A DNA stretch of 17,686 bases, from contig CALAMX010000191.1 in NCBI GenBank assembly GCA_937925755.1, forward strand, positions 1 through 17,686, read 5' to 3'. Both the position numbers and the translations under genes were made by a program. The notes beneath the pieces are model-generated. The model did no database searches. It was not told where the DNA came from and saw nothing but the letters and a program-made list of their open reading frames with translations. The DNA is from an uncultured Burkholderiales bacterium. Lineage in GTDB: Bacteria; Pseudomonadota; Gammaproteobacteria; Burkholderiales; Thiobacillaceae. Shown one piece after another: positions 9,506 to 16,444 of the stretch (positions within the stretch are counted from its first letter, which is position 1; each line of letters begins with the position of its first letter).

Positions 9506-9774
9506 CTGCTATCGACACCGAGGCCTTGATGCGGCAGCGTCTCGCCAGCCTCGAACCCGAGGCGGTCGAGATCGCCGATGAGAGCGCCCTGCACGCCCGG
9601 CACCCGGGGGCGCGCTCGGGCGGCGGGCACTATCAGCTCACCATCGTCTCCAAACACTTCGCCGGGCTCGATCTCTTGAGTCGCCATCGCCTGGTCTACC
9701 AGGCGCTGGGTGGGCTGATGGGCAACCGTATCCACGCCCTCAGCATCCAGGCCTATGCCCCCGGCGAACGCTGA
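9502..9774 (+). CDS. bolA: BolA family protein
   Basis: This 90-residue BolA-fold protein shows the family core ESALHARHPGA, GGHYQLTIVSKHFAGLDLL and SRHRLVYQALGGLM. The C-terminal His of SRHR is the usual ligand shared with monothiol glutaredoxins in [2Fe-2S] complexes. BolA proteins act with Grx4-type glutaredoxins in iron-sulfur trafficking, and some members bind DNA and regulate morphology genes. Which of the BolA or IbaG subtypes applies is not certain, though the sequence looks more like BolA. The ATG overlaps the yciI stop (ATGA). The next gene, the parvulin, starts 21 bp downstream. Confidence 0.9.
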   Translation: MTAIDTEALMRQRLASLEPEAVEIADESALHARHPGARSGGGHYQLTIVSKHFAGLDLLSRHRLVYQALGGLMGNRIHALSIQAYAPGER

Positions 9775-9795
9775 CTCCACAACCGAAGGATAGTC

Positions 9796-10605
9796 ATGAA
9801 CCAACCCTTGCACACCCTCGTCCTCGCCCTCGCCCTCGGCTTCACCGGTATTGCCCATGCCCAAGCCACTCCTGCCGCCGCGGACGCCGCTAAACCCATC
9901 GCCACCGTCAATGGGGTGGCCATCCCGCCCATCTATGCCGAATTCCTGCGCAACAGCCGTGCGGCCAGGGGTCAATCGGCCGAACTATTGAGCGACGCCG
10001 CTCTGCGCGAGGCCCTGATCGTCGCCGAGCTGCTGGCACAGGAGGCCGTCCACGCCGGCCTGGACAAGGATCCACGGGTCAGCGCCCTCATCGACTTTCA
10101 GCGCAAGGAGATCCTCGGCCGCGCCTTGCTGGAGGAGCACCTACGCCGCAACCCGATCAGTGAGGAGACCGTGCGCGCCGAGTATGAAAAGGCCAAAGAG
10201 CGTGCCGGCACCGAAGAATACCGCGTGCGTCACATCCTGGTGGCCAGCGAGCGCGAGGCGCGCGACATCATCGCCCGCATCAAGTCGAGGAAGGCGAAGT
10301 TCGAGGACATCGCCAAGGCCCAGTCGCAAGACCCGTCAGGGGCCAATGGAGGAGACCTCGGCTGGACGGTACCGGCCAATCTGGTGCCGGAGTTCGCCAA
10401 TGCGATGACCAAGCTCAAGAAGGGCCAGCTAGCCGACAACCCGGTGCAGACCCGCTTCGGCTGGCACGTCATTCGTCTGGACGACACGCGCAAATTGCAG
10501 TTCCCAGCCTACGAGGAGGTCAGGGGCCGTATCATGCAGCAGTTGCAGCAGGTCGCGGCGAGGAACTATGTGCGCGAACTCGCGGCCAAAGCCAAGGTAG
10601 AATGA
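9796..10605 (+). CDS. Periplasmic peptidyl-prolyl isomerase, parvulin type
   Basis: This 269-residue SurA/PpiC-like foldase catalyses proline cis-trans isomerisation and probably helps outer-membrane or secreted proteins fold. A signal peptide is visible: a hydrophobic stretch at about 7-19 and a likely cleavage site AHA|Q after residue 22. An N-terminal helical chaperone region (about 35-130) precedes the rotamase domain (about 142-235), which has YRVRHILVASE, AKAQSQDPSGANGGDLGW, VPEFANAM and GWHVIRLDD. The C-terminal helix (about 240-269) completes the SurA-like clamp. The start has a good ribosome-binding site, GAAGGA, 5 nt upstream. It is the last gene of the yciB operon, a familiar arrangement in Betaproteobacteria. 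Confidence 0.93.
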   Translation: MNQPLHTLVLALALGFTGIAHAQATPAAADAAKPIATVNGVAIPPIYAEFLRNSRAARGQSAELLSDAALREALIVAELLAQEAVHAGLDKDPRVSALIDFQRKEILGRALLEEHLRRNPISEETVRAEYEKAKERAGTEEYRVRHILVASEREARDIIARIKSRKAKFEDIAKAQSQDPSGANGGDLGWTVPANLVPEFANAMTKLKKGQLADNPVQTRFGWHVIRLDDTRKLQFPAYEEVRGRIMQQLQQVAARNYVRELAAKAKVE

Positions 10606-10803
10606 CAATCCAGTCCCAGAGAAACGCTGGAGAGACCACGATGCGGGATCGAGTGCCGCGCGCCGGAGTGTAAGCAGCAAGGTACAACATGGAGTCAGGC
10701 AAGGAAGCAAGCGCCGCACAACGCAGCGATACAGCCCACGCAGACATTTTATTCAGCGTTTCCCGAGCGGGCCCTGGCCCACGGGCGCGATGGCGGTAAC
10801 CTA

Positions 10804-10812
10804 TGTTAGTAT
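10804..10812 (+). promoter_or_regulatory. Candidate extended -10 promoter for hfq
   Basis: TGT followed by TAGTAT (10807-10812) forms a TGn extended -10 with four of six consensus bases. No recognisable -35 lies 16-18 bp upstream. The predicted start near 10819 would give a leader of about 20 nt before the hfq ATG. The 234-bp gap between ppiC and hfq otherwise shows only a short GGGCC/GGCCC hairpin near 10770 and no clear terminator. Confidence 0.35.
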
Positions 10813-10839
10813 GGTGCAAATCGAGTACCAGAGACCCTG

Positions 10840-11091
10840 ATGAGCGATAAAGAACGACACAACCTCCAGGATGTGTTCCTCAACACATTGCGCAAAGAGC
10901 ATATCCCCTGCGCCGTCTTCCTGGTCAACGGGATCAAACTGGTCGGCAAGATCGAATCCTTCGACCAATACATGGTACTGCTGCGCGGCAACGATCAGGC
11001 CGTGCAGGCGATCTTCAAACACGCCATCTCGACCGTCTCGCCCATGCGCCAGGTCAGTCTGCAGCCGCGGCCGGCGAAGACCGAGACTTGA
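10840..11091 (+). CDS. hfq: RNA chaperone Hfq, divergent
   Basis: Hfq is a hexameric Sm-fold protein that pairs small RNAs with mRNAs. The 83-residue product has the Sm1 core (LQDVFLNTLRKEH, FLVNGIKLVGKIESFDQY) and the Sm2 signature FKHAISTVSP (59-68). Proximal-face residues Q10, K60 and H61 (E. coli Q8, K56 and H57) are present, and the rim retains R18-K19. The distal-face Tyr25 of E. coli is Phe27 here and Tyr55 is Phe59. The loop between the Sm motifs (RGNDQAVQAI) is 2 residues longer than in E. coli Hfq, and Pro in the usual LQDPFLN is Val. The gene stands alone, not beside miaA, der or hflX, so it may be a second copy. The ribosome-binding site is weak (GAGA). Confidence 0.92.
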   Translation: MSDKERHNLQDVFLNTLRKEHIPCAVFLVNGIKLVGKIESFDQYMVLLRGNDQAVQAIFKHAISTVSPMRQVSLQPRPAKTET

Positions 11092-11474
11092 AACACACGA
11101 CTCAAACGGGCTGGCTCAGGCCAGGCCGAACCAAGCCTACAGGCCGCTGGCCAAATGTAACCAGGCCGGGCTCGCGAAGCGCCTGACCAGAGACAGCGCA
11201 CCGAGCCTGTAAACTCGCCTGGGCGAGCCCTTCGTTCCGTAGCTTCAGCAGCACATCGCTGTGTGCGTGCCGTAGGGCGTCTCGTAAGCTTAAGAGCGAT
11301 CCGAACGGCCGGCGCGATGTCGACCGCGTACATCCGTCCGCCGCCTGCGTGGGTCGCGACTGACGTCGCTCCTACAACGGCGCTCAAGAGGCAGGTCCGG
11401 TATGGCCGCGACGAACGTAGCGCTGCTGTTCGGGCGTGTGAGGCATGTGCGCGCCTCGAAAACCCGTGCGGCGC
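11092..11474. other. 383-bp non-coding gap between hfq and gyrA
   Basis: No open reading frame here looks like protein. The gap holds repeated CAGGCC words near 11128-11167, an inverted pair GGGCTCGC (11168-11175) and GCGAGCCC (11223-11230), and a tight hairpin CTCGCC-TG-GGCGAG (11214-11227). It also holds the REP-like palindrome listed separately. The convergent hfq and gyrA transcripts must end here, but no hairpin is followed by a T-run, so I see no convincing intrinsic terminator. A small RNA gene cannot be excluded. Confidence 0.6.
11353..11376. repeat. REP-like extragenic palindrome
   Basis: The reverse complement begins TGTAGGAGCGAC and continues to GTCGCGAC, the form of the REP elements common between genes of Pseudomonas, xanthomonads and relatives. 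A 5-bp stem GCGAC/GTCGC (11356-11360 and 11365-11369) with a TGAC loop is flanked by the GTAGGAG-type head. It lies between the convergent ends of hfq and gyrA, a typical REP position. Only one copy occurs in the window, and the RAYT transposase that mobilises such elements is not present. Confidence 0.6.
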
Positions 11475-14018
11475 TCAGTCGTCTTCCTGCTCCACCACCT
11501 TCTGCAACCCTGAGAGCTTCTCGCCCTCGCCCAGGCTGATGAGCGTCACCCCCTGGGTGGAACGGCCCAGACTGCGGATCTCGCGCACTCGGGTACGGAT
11601 CAGGACGCCGCCGGTGGTGATCAGCATGATCTCGTCATCCTCGTCCACCAGGGTCGCAGCAACGACCTTGCCGTTACGGGCGGTGGTCTGGATGGCAATG
11701 ATGCCCTGGCCACCGCGGCCATGGCGGGTGTACTCGGTGATGGGGGTGCGCTTGCCATAGCCGTTCTCGGTGGCGGTCAGCACGTATTGCTGCTCGTTTT
11801 CGGCCACCAGCAGGGCAATGACGCGGGCTTCGGCAGGCAGCTTGATCCCCCGCACCCCGCGTGCGGCCCGCCCCATCGGCCGCACTTCGTTTTCGTCGAA
11901 ACGGTTGGCCTTGCCCTCGTCGGTGACGAGCATCACGTCGTGATGACCGTCGGTGATGGCCACCCCCACGAGGTAGTCGCCTTCGTCCAGGTTCACGGCG
12001 ATGATGCCGCTCGGGCGCGGGCGCGAGAACTCCGATAGCGGCGTCTTCTTGACCGTGCCCAAGGCAGTCGCCATGAAGACATAGCGGTCCTCAGCGAATT
12101 CCTTGACAGGCAGGATGGTGGTGATCTTCTCGCCCTCCTCCACCCTGAGCAGGTTGACGATGGGCTTGCCACGGCTCGCACGGCTACCCTGCGGCACTTC
12201 GTAGACCTTCAGCCAGAACAACCGACCCCGGTTACTGAAACACAGGATGGTGTCGTGTGTGTTGGCGATGAAGAGATTTTCGATGAAGTCCTCTTCCTTG
12301 GTGGTGGCCGCCTGCTTGCCGCGACCGCCGCGTTTCTGGGTGCGGTAGTCGTCCAAGGGCTGCGCCTTGATGTAGCCGGCGTGCGACAGGGTCACCACCA
12401 CGTCCTCCGGGGCGATCAGGTCTTCCAGGCTGAAACTTTGGGCCTCACCGATGATTTGGCTACGCCGCTCGTCGCCATACTGCGCCTTCACCTCGGCCAG
12501 CTCGTCGGCGATGATCTGGGTTACCCGCTCCGGCTTGTCGAGGATGTCGATCAGATCGGTGATGCGCGCCATCACCTCCTTGTACTCGTTGAGGATCTTG
12601 TCCTGCTCGAGGTTGGTCAGGCGTTGCAGTTGCATCTCCAGGATGCGCTGGGCCTGCACGTCGGAGAGGTGATAGCCGTCGGCCTTGAGGCCGTATTCGG
12701 GCGCCAGGTCGAGCGGCCGGTAGAGGTCGCCGCCGGCGCGCGCGAGCATCTCCTCGACGAGGGCGGAGCGCCAGGGCCGCGCCATCAAGGCAGTCTTCGC
12801 CTCGGCCGGGGTGGGCGAGGACTTGATGAGCGCGATGATCTCGTCCACGTTGGCGAGCGCCACCGCCAGGCCCTCCAGGATGTGACCGCGTTCGCGCGCC
12901 TTCTTGAGCTCGAACTGGGTACGGCGGGTGACCACCTCGCGCCGGTGGCGTAGAAAGGCCTCGATGAGCTGCTTGAGGTTGAGCAGCCGCGGCTGTCCGT
13001 CGAGCAGGGCCACCATGTTCATGCCGAAGGTGTCCTGCATCTGTGTCTGCTTGTACAGATTGTTGAGGATCACCTCCGGCATCTCGCCGCGTTTCAATTC
13101 GATTACCACCCGCATGCCGGACTTGTCCGACTCGTCGCGGATCTCGGTGATGCCCTCGATCTGCTTTTCGCGCACCAGCTCGCCGATCTTGGCGCAGAGC
13201 TGGGCCTTGTTGACTTGGTAGGGCAGCTCGTCGATGACGATGGCCTGGCGCCCGCCGCCCTTCTCGATGTCCTCGAAGTGGCATTTGGCGCGCATGACCA
13301 CGCGACCGCGGCCCGTGCGATAGCCCTCACGCACACCGTCGAGACCGTAGATGATGCCGGCAGTGGGGAAATCCGGCGCCGGCAGGTAGCGGATGAGGTC
13401 GTCGACGCTCAGATCGGGGTCCGCCAAGAGGGCGAGGCAGGCGTCCACCACCTCGCCGAGGTTGTGCGGTGGGATGTTGGTCGCCATGCCCACGGCAATG
13501 CCCGAGGAACCATTGATGAGCAGGTTGGGTACCTTGGCCGGAAGGACCAGCGGCTCGAGCTCCTTGCCGTCGTAGTTGGGCCCGAAGTCCACCGTCTCCT
13601 TGTCGATGTCGGCCAGCAGCTCGCCAGCGAGCTTCTCCAGACGGCACTCGGTGTAGCGATAGGCGGCGGGGGAATCGCCATCGACCGAACCGAAATTGCC
13701 TTGCCCGTCGATGAGCGGGTAGCGCATGGAAAAGTCCTGGGCCATGCGCACCAGCGCATCATAGGTGGCGGTGTCGCCATGGGGGTGATATTTACCGAGC
13801 ACGTCACCCACCACCCGCGCGCACTTCACATAGGGCCGGTTCCACACCGTGTTGGACTCGTGCATCGCGTAGAGGATGCGGCGGTGCACGGGTTTGAGGC
13901 CGTCGCGCGCATCTGGCAAGGCCCGCCCGACGATCACGCTCATGGCGTAATCGAGGTAGGAACGGCGCATCTCCTCTTCGAGGCTAACGGGCAGGGTTTC
14001 CTTGGCGAAAGATTCCAT
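11475..14018 (-). CDS. gyrA: DNA gyrase subunit A
   Basis: GyrA is the DNA-breaking subunit of gyrase, which introduces negative supercoils with GyrB. From the ATG at 14018 the protein has 847 residues. It has the winged-helix breakage domain with catalytic Y122 in AAYRYTE, a tower and coiled-coil, then the C-terminal beta-pinwheel. The GyrA box needed for DNA wrapping is present as QKRGGRG, and the tail is acidic (EQEDD). The quinolone-determining region reads HGDTATYD, with Thr at position 83 and Asp at 87 in E. coli numbering. The start was chosen because MESFAKETLPVSLEEEM matches family N-termini; upstream frame to 14063 begins with GTG and is not conserved. There is no good ribosome-binding site. 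Confidence 0.96.
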   Translation of the reverse strand: MESFAKETLPVSLEEEMRRSYLDYAMSVIVGRALPDARDGLKPVHRRILYAMHESNTVWNRPYVKCARVVGDVLGKYHPHGDTATYDALVRMAQDFSMRYPLIDGQGNFGSVDGDSPAAYRYTECRLEKLAGELLADIDKETVDFGPNYDGKELEPLVLPAKVPNLLINGSSGIAVGMATNIPPHNLGEVVDACLALLADPDLSVDDLIRYLPAPDFPTAGIIYGLDGVREGYRTGRGRVVMRAKCHFEDIEKGGGRQAIVIDELPYQVNKAQLCAKIGELVREKQIEGITEIRDESDKSGMRVVIELKRGEMPEVILNNLYKQTQMQDTFGMNMVALLDGQPRLLNLKQLIEAFLRHRREVVTRRTQFELKKARERGHILEGLAVALANVDEIIALIKSSPTPAEAKTALMARPWRSALVEEMLARAGGDLYRPLDLAPEYGLKADGYHLSDVQAQRILEMQLQRLTNLEQDKILNEYKEVMARITDLIDILDKPERVTQIIADELAEVKAQYGDERRSQIIGEAQSFSLEDLIAPEDVVVTLSHAGYIKAQPLDDYRTQKRGGRGKQAATTKEEDFIENLFIANTHDTILCFSNRGRLFWLKVYEVPQGSRASRGKPIVNLLRVEEGEKITTILPVKEFAEDRYVFMATALGTVKKTPLSEFSRPRPSGIIAVNLDEGDYLVGVAITDGHHDVMLVTDEGKANRFDENEVRPMGRAARGVRGIKLPAEARVIALLVAENEQQYVLTATENGYGKRTPITEYTRHGRGGQGIIAIQTTARNGKVVAATLVDEDDEIMLITTGGVLIRTRVREIRSLGRSTQGVTLISLGEGEKLSGLQKVVEQEDD

Positions 14019-14025
14019 GGGAGGA

Positions 14026-14077
14026 CAGCAGGCGTGTGAATTTCGTATTTTACCATGCCGCACCTGACCGCCTGCTG
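14026..14077. repeat. 9-bp inverted repeat flanking the gyrA -10
   Basis: CAGCAGGCG (14026-14034) and CGCCTGCTG (14069-14077) are perfect inverted copies separated by 34 bp. The spacer contains the candidate gyrA -10. One arm lies upstream in the -35 region and the other in the predicted leader just before the ATG. It may be a regulatory site or chance in GC-rich DNA. Confidence 0.45.
14047..14055 (-). promoter_or_regulatory. Extended -10 promoter of gyrA
   Basis: On the minus strand TGG is followed by TAAAAT (14047-14052), a TGn extended -10 with five of six consensus bases. The -35 position has GC-rich sequence with no match. The predicted start near 14040 gives a leader of about 22 nt. 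A promoter relying on its -10 would fit a gyrase gene regulated by supercoiling, although that is inference. Confidence 0.5.
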
Positions 14078-14506
14078 CCCGCCAGACAGCCAGCTCAGGG
14101 CGCGTGGTGCCTCGTTCCGGGGTAAGCCCGCAGGCCAGGCCTCGGCGCAGACTCGCCTATCGCATGGGTCTATCCGCCGGGATCGGCCAATCCAGTAAGG
14201 CACCGCGCCTTACGCGCACTCGTGAACGACAAATCCGTCAGATATACGGGCGAGCCCTCGTCCCGGGTGTAGGGGTCGAGAAGAATGCCATCCGCATCGA
14301 TGGCTGGCAGACCACTCGTCCGAGTCTCAAGCTTTCTCGCATCCTCCTTGGTGCTGGGCCCTCGACCTTGATGTTCAAGTCAGCGGACATGGCCGAACCC
14401 GCCCCAGAGGATGCAAGCGCCCTGTCCTTTCCTACACCCAGCCCCTTTTCCCGCTGGAAGAGGAGGCTTTGTAAGTCGGCTTCGTCGACTTTCACACGGA
14501 CAAGAC
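14056..14506. other. Long non-coding gap between gyrA and mtaD
   Basis: Between the gyrA promoter and the mtaD promoter lie about 450 bp with no gene I recognise. A plus-strand frame in phase with mtaD is open from 14104, and a minus-strand frame of 85 codons (14238-14495, GTG start) is also open. Neither resembles a known family or has a ribosome-binding site. A perfect 7-bp stem GTAAGGC/GCCTTAC with a 5-nt loop is at 14195-14213 but is not followed by a T-run on either strand. The stretch may hold regulatory RNA or a decayed gene. Confidence 0.5.
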
Positions 14507-14535
14507 TTGCCAGCGTCGTGACCGCCTCTTACGAT
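14507..14535 (+). promoter_or_regulatory. Sigma-70 promoter of mtaD, placing the start at the ATG
   Basis: TTGCCA (14507-14512, five of six matches to TTGACA) and TACGAT (14530-14535, four of six to TATAAT) are separated by exactly 17 bp. Transcription would begin about 7 nt after the -10, at or next to the A of the mtaD ATG (14542). This predicts a leaderless transcript. Confidence 0.55.
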
Positions 14536-14541
14536 CCGATT

Positions 14542-15867
14542 ATGCAAGCACCGCAGCCTGTCGATCTCCGTCTCGACCCCGCTTGGATCATTCCGGTACG
14601 GCCCGAGGGCCTGGTGTTGACCGACCACGCCCTGATCGTGAGCGGTGCGCGCATTCTCGACATCCTGCCCTGCACCGAGGCAGACAGCCACTACGCACCG
14701 ACCCAGCACCGCCGGCTGCCCGATCACGCCCTCATCCCGGGGCTCGTCAACCTGCATACGCACGCGGCGATGACCCTACTGCGCGGATACGCCGACGACC
14801 GACCCCTGATGACTTGGCTCAACGACTACATCTGGCCTGCCGAGCGGAAGTGGGTATCGGCGGAATTCGTCCTTGACGGCACGCGGCTCGCCTGCTTGGA
14901 AATGCTCAAAGGTGGTGTCACGTGCTTCAACGACATGTATTTCTTCCCAGAAGCCGGCGTCCAGGCCGCCACCGAGGCGCAACAGCGTATCGTCGCCGGC
15001 ATCATTGTCATCGACTTCGCCTCCAACTATGCGGCTGATCCCGATGGCTACCTACAAAAGGGGCTCGCCCTGCGCGATGCGATGCGCCACCATCCCCTCG
15101 TGTCTTTCTGCATGGCCCCGCATGCCCCCTACTCCGTCGGCGACCGCAGCCTGGAGAAGGTCCTGACCTACGCCAAACAGCTCGACCTGCCGATCCACAT
15201 CCATGTCCACGAGACCGAGGACGAGATCCGTGGCAGCCTAGAGCAACACGGTGTGCGACCACTGGCACGGCTACACGGGCTCGGCATGCTAGGGCCGGAC
15301 TTCATTGCCGTGCATGCGGTGCACCTGGAGCCGGCAGAGATGGCACTCATGGCAGAGCATGGCTGCCATGTCGCGCATTGCCCAACCTCCAACCTCAAGC
15401 TCGCCAGCGGCATCGCACCCACTGAGGCGCTGCTGGCAGGAGGCATCAACGTCGGTCTGGGAACGGATGGTCCGGCCAGCAACAACCGCTTGGACCTCTG
15501 GCAGGAGATGCGGCTGGCTGCGCTGCTGGCCAAAGGATATACGACCCGCCCGGAGGTGGTGCCGGCCCAGACCGCATTGCGTATGGTCACGCTCGACGGC
15601 GCCCGTGCCCTCGGCCTGGAGGAGCGGATCGGCACGCTGGAAATCGGCAAAGAGGCCGATATGGTGGCAGTCGATCTCTCGGCCGCGCATGCTCAGCCAT
15701 GCTACGATCCCGTCTCTCAGCTCGTCTATTGCGCCGATGCCGCCGACGTCACCCACGTCTGGGTGGCGGGTCGGGAAGTCGTCTGCGAGCGGCAGTGTCA
15801 GACACTGGAGGCCGCCCAGGTCTTGGCCCGCGCCCGGCATTGGCGCGATCGTCTGGCCAGGTCCTGA
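14542..15867 (+). CDS. mtaD: TRZ/ATZ-family amidohydrolase (SAH/MTA deaminase)
   Basis: This 441-residue cytoplasmic metal-dependent amidohydrolase probably deaminates S-adenosylhomocysteine and 5'-methylthioadenosine to the inosine forms, recycling by-products of methyl transfer and polyamine synthesis. The metal ligands are visible: H72 and H74 in NLHTHAAMTLLRGYADD, H223 in HVHETEDE (E226 as probable proton shuttle), H258/H261 in HAVHLEP and D309 in GTDGPASNN. The N- and C-terminal beta-sandwich parts are present, with GTLEIGKEADMVAVD and HVWVAGREVV. The ATG at 14542 gives the usual N-terminus and is directly preceded by a promoter but no ribosome-binding site. Related enzymes deaminate triazines or guanine, so substrate is by family only. 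The 3' end overlaps rluE on the other strand by 119 bp. Confidence 0.9.
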   Translation: MQAPQPVDLRLDPAWIIPVRPEGLVLTDHALIVSGARILDILPCTEADSHYAPTQHRRLPDHALIPGLVNLHTHAAMTLLRGYADDRPLMTWLNDYIWPAERKWVSAEFVLDGTRLACLEMLKGGVTCFNDMYFFPEAGVQAATEAQQRIVAGIIVIDFASNYAADPDGYLQKGLALRDAMRHHPLVSFCMAPHAPYSVGDRSLEKVLTYAKQLDLPIHIHVHETEDEIRGSLEQHGVRPLARLHGLGMLGPDFIAVHAVHLEPAEMALMAEHGCHVAHCPTSNLKLASGIAPTEALLAGGINVGLGTDGPASNNRLDLWQEMRLAALLAKGYTTRPEVVPAQTALRMVTLDGARALGLEERIGTLEIGKEADMVAVDLSAAHAQPCYDPVSQLVYCADAADVTHVWVAGREVVCERQCQTLEAAQVLARARHWRDRLARS

Positions 15868-16417
15868 CGCGCACCACACCCTCCACCACTCTCCACTCCC
15901 CTGGAGCCAAGCCCGCCAGTGTCCAATCCTCGATCGCCCAGCGGACGAGGCGCAGGGTGGGATAGCCGACCTTGGCCGTCATCCGTCGGACCTGTCGGTT
16001 CTTTCCCTCGGTGAGGGTGATCTCCAGCCAGCTGGTGGGGATGGATTTACGATAACGGATGGGTGGGTTGCGCGGCCACAGCTCGGCGGGCTCGGGGATG
16101 CGGCGGACCTTGGCCGGACGAGTGACGAAATCGCCCAGGTCCACCCCTTGCCGCAGCAGCTCTAGGGCCTTATGAGACGGCACACCCTCCACTTGCACCC
16201 AGTAGGTCTTGCGCTTTTGCCGGCGCGGGTCGGTGAGCGCGTGCTGCAGCCGCCCGTCGTCGGTTAAAATCAGCAATCCCTCGCTGTCTCGGTCGAGTCG
16301 CCCGGCGGCGTAGACACCCGGCACCGGAATATAATCGGCCAGACTCGGGTGGCCATCGGCCGGGGTGAACTGGCTCAACACCCCATACGGCTTGTTGAAC
16401 AAGATGAGACGGCTCAC
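15749..16417 (-). CDS. rluE: 23S rRNA pseudouridine(2457) synthase RluE
   Basis: RluE converts U2457 of 23S rRNA to pseudouridine. The protein resembles E. coli RluE throughout: SRLILFNKPYGVLSQFT, GVYAAGRLDRDSEGLLIL with catalytic D42, RNPPIRYRKSIPTSWLEITL, EGKNRQVRRMTA and PTLRLVRWAIEDW. It lacks an S4 domain, as RluE does. GTG at 16417 is chosen because the family N-terminus begins there, with AAGGA 4-5 nt upstream; the frame upstream of it reads antisense to icd. The domain ends near GEWRVVEG. The remaining 42 residues form an Arg/Pro-rich tail encoded almost wholly antisense to the end of mtaD, which looks like loss of the original stop codon. Confidence 0.92.
   Translation of the reverse strand: MSRLILFNKPYGVLSQFTPADGHPSLADYIPVPGVYAAGRLDRDSEGLLILTDDGRLQHALTDPRRQKRKTYWVQVEGVPSHKALELLRQGVDLGDFVTRPAKVRRIPEPAELWPRNPPIRYRKSIPTSWLEITLTEGKNRQVRRMTAKVGYPTLRLVRWAIEDWTLAGLAPGEWRVVEGVVRVRTWPDDRANAGRGPRPGRPPVSDTAARRRLPDPPPRRG
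16330..16335 (+). promoter_or_regulatory. Candidate -10 for icd inside rluE
   Basis: A perfect TATAAT lies at 16330-16335 on the plus strand, within the antisense rluE coding region. No good -35 occurs at 16-18 bp; TAGACA at 16311-16316 is only 13 bp away. If used, transcription would start near 16342 and give icd a leader of about 100 nt. The 27-bp gap between rluE and icd is too short for a promoter, so icd must be transcribed from somewhere inside rluE. Confidence 0.3.
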
Positions 16418-16444
16418 AAGGTCCTTTTTCGTACAGGTGAATGC

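Noticed and set aside
10606..10839. Possible small genes on the minus strand between ppiC and hfq
   Set aside because: The open frames there run on into ppiC antisense, lack ribosome-binding sites and do not resemble proteins.
11214..11227. Hairpin CTCGCC-TG-GGCGAG as the hfq terminator
   Set aside because: The loop is only 2 nt and the sequence after it (CCCTTCGTTCC) lacks a T-run. I list it only as structure.
12255..12953. Long open frame on the plus strand inside gyrA, and similar ones inside lon (3422-4099) and gyrA (13215-14039)
   Set aside because: These are antisense shadows caused by high GC content over confirmed genes, with no family resemblance or ribosome-binding site.
14104..14541. 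Upstream in-frame extension of mtaD by 146 codons
   Set aside because: The extra sequence is Arg/Ser-rich, unlike a protein domain, while homologues begin near 14542. A good promoter also lies inside it, just before 14542.
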